Both the position numbers and the translations under genes were made by a program. From the NCBI RefSeq assembly GCF_023897015.1, contig NZ_JAMHFY010000007.1, positions 124,001 through 188,000 of the forward strand: 64,000 bases of DNA, in the 5' to 3' direction. Positions 57,562-64,000 of this stretch are shown piece by piece. Each line of letters opens with the position of its first letter. Positions within the stretch are counted from its first letter, which is position 1. Source of the stretch: Desulfosporosinus nitroreducens. Its GTDB lineage: Bacteria > Bacillota > Desulfitobacteriia > Desulfitobacteriales > Desulfitobacteriaceae. The notes beneath the pieces were generated by a model, which was not told where the DNA came from, made no database searches, and saw only the letters and a program-made list of their open reading frames with translations.

Positions 57562-57598
57562 AAATCCCCTAAAATCTTGCTCAGATTTTAGGGGATTT
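57562..57598 (-). terminator. Terminator after the DUF3786 gene
   Basis: A perfect 16-bp stem (aaatcccctaaaatct with its complement) with a 5-base loop; on the minus strand a U-rich stretch follows. It separates the DUF3786 gene from the methyltransferase remnant. Confidence 0.85.
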
Positions 57599-57673
57599 CT
57601 GAGTTTCTGCAGCAACTGATTTTGCAATAAGTTTAAATAATCGTTGGGTAGAAGTGTCTTAGGTTATGCTCTC

Positions 57674-58279
57674 CTATAACGTCGCTTTAATCCTCTTCAG
57701 TCCAAAAACAACCATACTGGCTAAGACTGCAAAATCCTCAGTTGGCAGGATTGAAGGGGCAGAGGCATCGAACAAAATATTGCCAGACGCCGGAAATTCA
57801 TCATCAGCTCTCCAGAGCATCAAGGCTAAAGGAATGCGCGGGAACACCCGATATGTGACCCCTACATCACCAAGCCCATTGGATTGCCCACCTAAATGTG
57901 TCACTACTTTAAGCAGGCTATCCGGATCAGAACCAAAAGTTCGGACCAGCGGATCAATGGCCCGACCGTTAAACGGTTTTATATAAATGGCTCCACCCGG
58001 TAATTCTTTGTAAGAAATGAGTGTCCCCACTTCGAAGGGCTCACTGAGATTTGTAATGTAATGAAGAATCAATATTTGAGCAGCAATCGGCAATTCTCCG
58101 TCTGAAGCTTGAATAGGCACAAAATTCCCACTGGGATAGTCTATCTTAAAATGCTGGCCCAAAAATTCAATAATCAGGGCATTATCCTCAATAGAATAGC
58201 CAGAGCAACGTGCCATATCTTCTAAGGAACAAGCACGAAACTTTTCAAGCGCCACCTCATGAGCTGCAGAATAATTCAT
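57674..58279 (-). CDS. DUF3786-type protein
   Basis: The 201-residue protein resembles DUF3786 proteins of anaerobes (LILHYITN..., ISYKELPGGAIYIKPFNGRAIDPLVRTFG, and the GDVGVTYRVFPRIPLALMLWRADDEFPASGNILFD block). The function of the family is not known; links to corrinoid or cofactor metabolism have been suggested by genome context elsewhere. It has a gaggagatagg site and stands alone. Confidence 0.8.
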   Translation of the reverse strand: MNYSAAHEVALEKFRACSLEDMARCSGYSIEDNALIIEFLGQHFKIDYPSGNFVPIQASDGELPIAAQILILHYITNLSEPFEVGTLISYKELPGGAIYIKPFNGRAIDPLVRTFGSDPDSLLKVVTHLGGQSNGLGDVGVTYRVFPRIPLALMLWRADDEFPASGNILFDASAPSILPTEDFAVLASMVVFGLKRIKATL

Positions 58280-58418
58280 CCTATCTCCTCCTACTCCTTT
58301 ACACCTAACCCCTGCTATGGGGTTTTATTTTCTCATTCTATCTAACAATTCTATCAACCATTTGAAGTCACTAACTACAGCAAAAGACCCTTACTTTGAC
58401 TAGCAGAACTATGCTATT

Positions 58419-59249
58419 CTACCCGAGTGCCCGATAGGTCTGCTGTAAGAGCAATGCATCTTCTTCCAAATTCGGGCTTTCGCAAATTGCTAATCCTTCC
58501 ACCCCAAAACTATGACATGCTTTCATCAATTCTTCAAAGCACAAATCAGATTCCTTTAAAACAAGGTGGCGTTTCTCACCCTTGAGTCCATATTCGATCC
58601 CAGATATATGAAAATGAACGTTTTTTACCCATCGATCCCCTAGACTCTCAGCAGTTACATCTAATATCTCACAAAACTCATCATAGGAATTGTACCTTCC
58701 ATTAGTTCGCGCATGAAGATGGCTAAAGTCGATACAGGGCAATACCCCTGAAACTTCTTTAGCAATTTTGATAGTTTCGGTAAGATCCCCGAATTGAGTT
58801 CCTTTACCTGTTGTTTCTGGACGAAGAACAACATCGATCCCCTCTGCGTCAAGGGCTTCCCGTACAAGGGACAGTTCTCTGACCACCCGTTCTAAGACCA
58901 CCTCGGACGGATTATCATGATTAAAGGCTGGATGAAAAATTACGCTCCGAACACCAAGAATCTGTGAAATACGTGCGGTATGTATTATTCGATCCCTGCT
59001 TGCCGTAATTTTCTCTGGCTCACGGGAGTTGAGATTTATATAGTAAGGGGCGTGACAACTTAAAGCGATATTGTCCTCTTTGGCAACTATGCCAACCTTT
59101 CTTGCTTTCTCTTCACCCATTCGAACTCCTTGGACAAACTCTATTTCTAAGGCACCGAGATCTAACTCCCGTATACGGCGTACCCCTCCTTCACTGGAAC
59201 GATCCTTTGAGGAAAGCGGGACACCAGCGGTTCCAAACAATAGTGGCAA
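58419..59249 (-). CDS. Endonuclease IV / sugar-isomerase-type TIM-barrel protein
   Basis: A 276-residue TIM-barrel protein of the AP-endonuclease-2 family. Metal-site candidates are SCHAPYYINL near residue 64, VIFHPAFNHD near 105, ETTGKGTQFGDL near 145, CIDFSHLHARTNG near 172 and NVHFHISGIEYG near 212. These are the endonuclease IV positions, but overall divergence leaves room for an isomerase-like or other TIM-barrel role. The start is TTG with a ggagtga site. Confidence 0.8.
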   Translation of the reverse strand: MPLLFGTAGVPLSSKDRSSEGGVRRIRELDLGALEIEFVQGVRMGEEKARKVGIVAKEDNIALSCHAPYYINLNSREPEKITASRDRIIHTARISQILGVRSVIFHPAFNHDNPSEVVLERVVRELSLVREALDAEGIDVVLRPETTGKGTQFGDLTETIKIAKEVSGVLPCIDFSHLHARTNGRYNSYDEFCEILDVTAESLGDRWVKNVHFHISGIEYGLKGEKRHLVLKESDLCFEELMKACHSFGVEGLAICESPNLEEDALLLQQTYRALG

Positions 59250-59465
59250 TAAGGTTCACTCCATTGCTATTTTTTCTCACATTATATCCTTTTTCTACTA
59301 AAAAGCCAATGAACTCAAAAGAAGCAAAATGCAAATTCATTCCTGAATTTCCAATAAAATTTAAGATTCAATTACATACTGTCTTGAAAAAAAGCTATAC
59401 TAATAACACTTTCATCATATCGTTGTTGAAAGAAACTGACCCCAATTTGAAAGGAGGTTTCCTTT

Positions 59466-59651
59466 ATGTCAAGACGACGTAGCAGCATCATGTCTGACGC
59501 ATTGAAAGAACAAATTTCACAAGAGTTAGGTTTTGCGGGAACCCTTCACCAAGAAGGATTTGGAGGAGTTTCTTCAAGGAATTGTGGCAATATGGTGAAA
59601 ATGGCTATTGAAATGGCCGAACGTAATCTGCCCGGGAAAAACATGACTTAA
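59466..59651 (+). CDS. Alpha/beta-type small acid-soluble spore protein
   Basis: A 61-residue SASP: LKEQISQELGF and the GFGGVSSRNCGNMVKMAIEMAE block are the SASP signature that coats spore DNA. An aaaggaggt site precedes the ATG. Expression in the forespore under sigma-G is known for the family; I see only a loose CATACT/TATACTA pattern upstream. Confidence 0.92.
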   Translation: MSRRRSSIMSDALKEQISQELGFAGTLHQEGFGGVSSRNCGNMVKMAIEMAERNLPGKNMT

Positions 59652-59699
59652 TAATTGGAAACTCAATTCTTTTGTTAGTTCAAAATTAGTTATACCCGG

Positions 59700-59733
59700 A
59701 GCCGAGCCATTGAATGCTCGGCTCTACTTTTAT
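59700..59733 (+). terminator. Terminator after the spore protein gene
   Basis: gagccgagc / gctcggctc (9-bp stem, 8-base loop) is followed by tacttttat, about 45 bases after the SASP stop. Confidence 0.85.
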
Positions 59734-59782
59734 AAACTAGAGTCTTTATTTAAAGATAAATAACCCCTTATTCTAGAAACGA

Positions 59783-60214
59783 TTAGTGAAAATCAACTTC
59801 TATACGACGTGCCGCTGGATGAGCGTCTTTTAAAAAGCTTAGTTTTAACAGACCATTCCGGTAACTTGCGTGAGCTCCATCAGTTTTAACCAAAGCAGGC
59901 AGTGTCAGCACTCTGGAGAATTTTCCGAAATACCTTTCTGAATGACGCGAGACGCTTTCATCATCTTCTTCGTGTATTATTTTTCGAATTTCGCCCTGAA
60001 TCATCAGTTGATTTTCATTTAAGGTAATTCTGAGATCTTCAGGTTTTTCGATGCCCGGAATTTCTGCAGTCACGATAACTTTTTTCTGGGTTTCTTCTAC
60101 ATCTATACGATACAACCCATCTGTAAAGCTTTCTTTTCCACGCCTTAAAACCCGATCCATCTCATTCCAAAAAGGATCTAACATACGGTATGGCTCATTA
60201 GGGATTAATGACAT
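59783..60214 (-). CDS. Small heat-shock protein Hsp20
   Basis: A 143-residue alpha-crystallin-domain chaperone. The core begins YRIDVEETQKKVIVTAEIPGIEKPEDLRITL around residue 38 and ends in the strand-rich region with ASYRNGLLKLSF near 120, matching the conserved GVL/GLL motif. The ATG at 60214 has a gaggtga site; a GTG three codons upstream is possible. It stands alone. Confidence 0.94.
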   Translation of the reverse strand: MSLIPNEPYRMLDPFWNEMDRVLRRGKESFTDGLYRIDVEETQKKVIVTAEIPGIEKPEDLRITLNENQLMIQGEIRKIIHEEDDESVSRHSERYFGKFSRVLTLPALVKTDGAHASYRNGLLKLSFLKDAHPAARRIEVDFH

Positions 60215-60385
60215 TTCTATCACCTCTTCGTTTGTTTACTGCTTAGGATACGCTGTTCGATTATGGATTATCCCTGCTATTCTGAAGTAAGGTTGATCCA
60301 TCCTGCATACAAAAGTTTTAATACTAAAAGGCTAAATCCCTTTTATATCCTATATTTTGAATGGTTTTTGGTATTTAAGTACTTA

Positions 60386-60417
60386 AAAGAAGCAAGGGAC
60401 GATCCCCTTGCTTCTTT
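60386..60417 (-). terminator. Terminator after the 141-residue protein gene
   Basis: aagaagcaaggg / ccccttgcttctt (about 12-bp stem, 4-base loop) is followed on the minus strand by a U-rich stretch, 3-10 bases after the stop codon. Confidence 0.8.
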
Positions 60418-60420
60418 GGG

Positions 60421-60846
60421 TTAACTGATAACCTTACCAGAAATGTTAGCCGGACCAATGATTGTTATAGTTCCTTGAGCAGTCTGAAGATTACGAGCAA
60501 ATAATTGATAAACGTGATGACCAGCAGGTACATTGGTTAGGACAGCTTGGAACGTAGTTAAATTTTCTAAAGGTGTATCTGCCCCATCTTCAATCGACTC
60601 TTGGTTAATTGATGCTACTACTACATTATCTTGTTGAATCGTAAGCTCAATGATTGGTTGATCCGGTTCCAAAGGACTGGTGCCCGTCACAATCCAACCC
60701 ATCGTTGTTAACAATTCGATAAAGTTTTGCGCTTGAGATACAAACAGACCAAATTCTAGAATTAGTTGATCAGTACCAGTGAGCACAATAGCGGAAGTGT
60801 ATGCTTCATTTGTTAAAATACTTCTGTTGTAGTTTAAGAGAGCCAT
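60421..60846 (-). CDS. Unidentified beta-rich 141-residue protein
   Basis: MALLNYNRS start; no signal peptide and no cysteines. The sequence alternates short hydrophobic strands (IVLTGTDQLILEFGLFV, IIELTIQQDNVVVASI, FQAVLTNVPAGHHVYQLFARNL, GTITIIGPANISGKVI), which suggests a beta-sandwich. The later half resembles C-terminal domains of spore-surface or phage-tail proteins, but I cannot assign a family. An aaaggagg site precedes the ATG. Confidence 0.6.
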   Translation of the reverse strand: MALLNYNRSILTNEAYTSAIVLTGTDQLILEFGLFVSQAQNFIELLTTMGWIVTGTSPLEPDQPIIELTIQQDNVVVASINQESIEDGADTPLENLTTFQAVLTNVPAGHHVYQLFARNLQTAQGTITIIGPANISGKVIS

Positions 60847-61049
60847 TTTTATCCTCCTTTAAATTAAGTTAGAGTGGAGTTACAAAAATTTACTTCTTCA
60901 CTCTAGTTACTCTAATATATGAAACGACAACAGATTCGGACATGTTTTTATCCTATATATGGAAAAAAATTTATACTTTCCTACTTTTAGTTATAGAACC
61001 CATGGAAGACCCCTTGTCCATTTCCATAAAGCAACATAATAGCAAATAG

Positions 61050-61095
61050 AAGAGGTAGCTATCCAAGAAACAAAGTAGTTGGATAGCCACCTCTT
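61050..61095 (-). terminator. Terminator after the PocR-GGDEF-HD-GYP gene
   Basis: The stem aagaggtagctatcca / tggatagccacctctt has one mismatch and a 14-base loop; on the minus strand a U-rich tail follows. It lies about 10 bases after the stop codon. Confidence 0.82.
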
Positions 61096-61104
61096 TATTT
61101 AACT

Positions 61105-63720
61105 TCATCGTTTCTCTAATAGCTTTTCTGCAAAAACTCTTGCAATTTCAGGATCGAATTGTGTACCGGAGTTTTTTAGTATCTCTTGTAAAGCTTGTTC
61201 ATCACTTAAAGCAATTCGGTAAGGCCGCTCACTTATCATTGCATCATAGCTGTCAGCCAGTGCAATGATTCTTGAAACCCTTGGAATAGCTTCCCCTTTC
61301 AACCCTTTTGGATAACCCTTACCATCCCACCGTTCATGATGTGCCAATATACAGTCTGCCAATTCTAACATTTCATAAGATGAGCTTAAAATTCTATAGC
61401 CAATATCGGGATGCCGCTTTATCTGGTCCCACTCATTTTTCGTCAGTTTCCCAGGTTTATTGAGTATATGTTCTTCAATTGCAATTTTCCCTATATCATG
61501 TAGCAAACCTACAACCTTAAGTCTGCTTACTTCGATTTCGGATAAACCTATCGCACTTCCTATGTCCTGACATATTTGACTAACTCTCTTTGAGTGTTGT
61601 TCTTCCCTCGGATTTTTTTCGTGCAAGGTATTAATGATGGTATTAATAGTATTACCCCTCATACCTTCGTTCTCAATTATTTTATGTTTATACATAGCAT
61701 CTTCAGCACTTTTGAGAACTTTTATTATGTCCTCATCTGTTTTTGTTTTTGTCTCCCACCCAAATGATATGCTGACGCCAATAGCATTTACTAAAATATT
61801 GGAATATTGTTCTCTAATTCTTTTTACAATTCCTTCAGCGTCTTCCTTGTTAGTCTTTGGCAGAAGGATGACAAATTCATCTCCACCCCAGCGGGCGACA
61901 ATATCATCTGTTCTGCACGCACTTTGAATAGCCCTTGCCGCTTTTTTTAAAAGCTCATCCCCTTTATTGTGTCCAAAGGCATCATTTAGAAGCTTCAACC
62001 CGTTGACATCCCCAATTATTATAGAAATAGGGATATTTCTATTAGTATCTAAACGTTTAATTTCTTCTTCATAGAACCTTCGATTATAAAGTCCTGTTAA
62101 AGCATCGTGATAGCTTAAATAGCGATTTTCGTATTCCTTTTTTTTGCGATCCGTAATATCTCTCACAATACTGAGAAGAACTCTTTTATTACCTAAATAA
62201 GTTCCTTGCGAACTAACTTCAACATTAATCGGGGTACCATTTTTAAGATAATGAACTGTGTCAAAAATAATTCCAACTTTATCGGCTAGCTCCATTTGCT
62301 CAATTATGTTAGTTGATGTGCTAATATTCCTTAAGTCAAAGATTGTCATAGACAAAAGTTCAGTATATGTATATCCATAGATCCTTACCGCAGCATCATT
62401 GGCTTCGAGAATATTCCCTTCTTTACCTATGAATAGCATTGCATCGTTGGCCTTTTCAGCCAGAACCTGATATTTTTGGAGCCTTTCATGTAACAGTTTC
62501 CACTCAGTGTTGTCAATTCCTATTCCCGCAAAATAATGTCTGTCATCAATAATTACCGAACTGGCAGAAAAAACCATAGGTATTTTTGTACCGTCTTTTT
62601 TTTGTAAATTAGCCTCGGCGTTCCCAAAGCCATTCTGGGTAATCATTTCGATTCCTTCCAGTACAGACTTTTGACTCTTTTCATCTCCCTCATACCAATC
62701 TAATATATTTTTTTGAGCCAGCTCTTCTGAGGTATACCCAGTCATTTCCTCATGTTTCTTGTTCCATCTCACCAACCTGCCATTATCATCATAGAGATAA
62801 ATCATCCCAGGAGCACTATCAAATAAGGCATCGGTAAATACTCTTTCTTTGTTTAACTCATTTTCTGCCCGTATTTTCTCAATAATCTCCTCTTCCAACA
62901 TAGAATTCATATCCTGCAGCTGGTTTGTTCGCTCTATAACCTTGTTTTCTAATTCTTCATTTAGGATCTTGATTTCTTGCTCAGCCTTTTGACGTTTATT
63001 AATTTCTTCTTCAAGCATAGCATTGATTTCTTCTAATTCTGCATTGGTCTCTCGCACTTCCACATTGATCTTTTCAAGCTGGACGGTTCTTTGCTTTATC
63101 CGCAGCTCAAGTTCTCTGTTTAAATTTTTAATTTCTAATTCATTATGAATTCTTCTATTAACTTCATGTTCCAAAGCAATATTTTTAAGAGCGTATTTTG
63201 AAATCAGCTGTACATTCAGGAAAAGGAAATTACATATATTTTCAAATTGCAATCTAGACATACGTTTAACTTTCATCAATTCGCTTTTATAAACATCGTG
63301 CCGTATTCCAATTACGTCCGCGTATTGTAATTGATTCATTTCATAATCTTCATCCAGAACTTGACCGATGAGCCAGTTAGCCACATGCTTCCCTGCAACA
63401 ATGATACTTGCTCCTCCGTCAAGAAGTCCGCCACTTAAACATCTTTGAATTGCAGGGCCTTCCTTTTTGGGACTTCCAATGATTGAATCTGATATAAGAC
63501 AATTTCTAAGGCCTATTTCAGTTTTTCTTATTTCATTACAAAAACTGCAAAAACCACTTGGTTCAGTGATTGGTGTTCCATCGGTTTCTGTTATGATTGA
63601 AGCCACACCCGTTGCGTCAGAAAATAAATCTTGAAGTCTTTGCATTTCAGTCAAATCAAAGAACTCAGAAAAACTGGACTCTTTAATACATGCATAATTT
63701 TCATTGGTAAATTGCTCCAT
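61105..63720 (-). CDS. PocR-PAS-PAS-GGDEF-HD-GYP signalling protein
   Basis: A large sensor of 871 residues from the ATG at 63720 (aaggtgg site). The order is a PocR-type sensory domain (about residues 30-190), a coiled-coil region (about 190-290), two PAS domains (about 300-520), a GGDEF domain with intact GGDEF and an RTDD inhibitory site five residues before it (near residue 605), and an HD-GYP phosphodiesterase domain with HDIGKIAI and HHERWDGKGYPKG. It can therefore both make and break cyclic di-GMP. The PocR domain probably senses a small molecule; the ligand is unknown. Confidence 0.93.
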   Translation of the reverse strand: MEQFTNENYACIKESSFSEFFDLTEMQRLQDLFSDATGVASIITETDGTPITEPSGFCSFCNEIRKTEIGLRNCLISDSIIGSPKKEGPAIQRCLSGGLLDGGASIIVAGKHVANWLIGQVLDEDYEMNQLQYADVIGIRHDVYKSELMKVKRMSRLQFENICNFLFLNVQLISKYALKNIALEHEVNRRIHNELEIKNLNRELELRIKQRTVQLEKINVEVRETNAELEEINAMLEEEINKRQKAEQEIKILNEELENKVIERTNQLQDMNSMLEEEIIEKIRAENELNKERVFTDALFDSAPGMIYLYDDNGRLVRWNKKHEEMTGYTSEELAQKNILDWYEGDEKSQKSVLEGIEMITQNGFGNAEANLQKKDGTKIPMVFSASSVIIDDRHYFAGIGIDNTEWKLLHERLQKYQVLAEKANDAMLFIGKEGNILEANDAAVRIYGYTYTELLSMTIFDLRNISTSTNIIEQMELADKVGIIFDTVHYLKNGTPINVEVSSQGTYLGNKRVLLSIVRDITDRKKKEYENRYLSYHDALTGLYNRRFYEEEIKRLDTNRNIPISIIIGDVNGLKLLNDAFGHNKGDELLKKAARAIQSACRTDDIVARWGGDEFVILLPKTNKEDAEGIVKRIREQYSNILVNAIGVSISFGWETKTKTDEDIIKVLKSAEDAMYKHKIIENEGMRGNTINTIINTLHEKNPREEQHSKRVSQICQDIGSAIGLSEIEVSRLKVVGLLHDIGKIAIEEHILNKPGKLTKNEWDQIKRHPDIGYRILSSSYEMLELADCILAHHERWDGKGYPKGLKGEAIPRVSRIIALADSYDAMISERPYRIALSDEQALQEILKNSGTQFDPEIARVFAEKLLEKR

Positions 63721-64000
63721 CTCATCCACCTTACCCTTAAATGATTTATATATTAAATTCTCTTCAAGTGGATTATAGGGTTTTATCTTATAAAACGAAA
63801 GTGTAAAATCTTGATGAAACTTAACAATATATCTCAAATTTAAAAAGAGCTTACTCCAACTGGAAAATAATATCCATTCCTCCTTATGGTAAGTTTGGAA
63901 GGTTATTCCATTGTCATAAGCTTCTTGCATTTGTATGTTGACTGAATCCCTTGTTTCTTCAGCTAAAATTCTTACTTTTATCCCCCAAAAAAATACTACT

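Overview
The window looks like chromosome from a spore-forming, anaerobic Firmicute of the Peptococcales type (Desulfosporosinus or Desulfitobacterium relatives are my best guess, from protein flavour and moderate GC; I cannot prove the genus). Evidence for sporulation is direct: dipicolinate synthase dpaAB, an alpha/beta-type small acid-soluble spore protein, a YlmC/YmxH PRC-barrel protein, a DacF-like carboxypeptidase and a YlxY-type deacetylase.

Almost the whole minus strand reproduces, in order, the backbone known from Bacillus subtilis: dprA, topA, trmFO, xerC(codV), hslV, hslU, codY, rpsB, tsf, pyrH, frr, uppS, cdsA, dxr, rseP, (ispG), proS, then rimP, nusA, ylxR, ylxQ, infB, rbfA, (nrnA), truB, ribF, rpsO, pnp, ylxY, an M16 protease, ymxH, dpaA, dpaB, asd, dapG, dapA, and a ribonuclease J gene cut by the left edge. 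Differences from that order are informative. The fla/che block that B. subtilis has between codY and rpsB is absent. The polC slot between proS and rimP is occupied by a 9-kb accessory segment. Two plus-strand genes interrupt dapA and ribonuclease J.

Region by region: 1-2000 holds ribonuclease J (partial), two direct copies of an intergenic repeat, and genes for a DUF1540 and a DUF6125 protein. 2.1-12.6 kb is the diaminopimelate/dipicolinate cluster with dut, M16 protease, dacF and ylxY. 12.6-24.6 kb is the RNA/translation operon from rimP to pnp; its striking feature is an infB whose linker carries about 24 copies of an 11-residue Arg/Tyr/Gln/Pro/Gly repeat, next to a nusA with an acidic Glu-Tyr tail. 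24.6-33.4 kb is accessory: an ArsR regulator with an unusually clear operator-promoter and a small membrane ORF after it, a ferritin-like protein, ablAB for N-acetyl-beta-lysine, a divergent polar amino-acid ABC transporter, and a sodium:alanine/glycine-type symporter under a tandem glycine riboswitch whose leader contains a block of nested palindromes. 33.4-54.1 kb returns to housekeeping genes. 54.1-64 kb is mixed: a stand-alone LigD polymerase domain with Ku (NHEJ), DinB-like protein, a truncated methyltransferase remnant, DUF3786 protein, an endonuclease-IV-fold protein, a spore protein, Hsp20, an unidentified 141-residue protein and a PocR-PAS-GGDEF-HD-GYP sensor.

Several intergenic repeat families are visible by eye: TTCG-rich hairpins, a 'cttgg-cgctag-ccaag' family, and paired hairpins around 33.05 and 33.38 kb. 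Functions are assigned by motif reading only; no database search was run.
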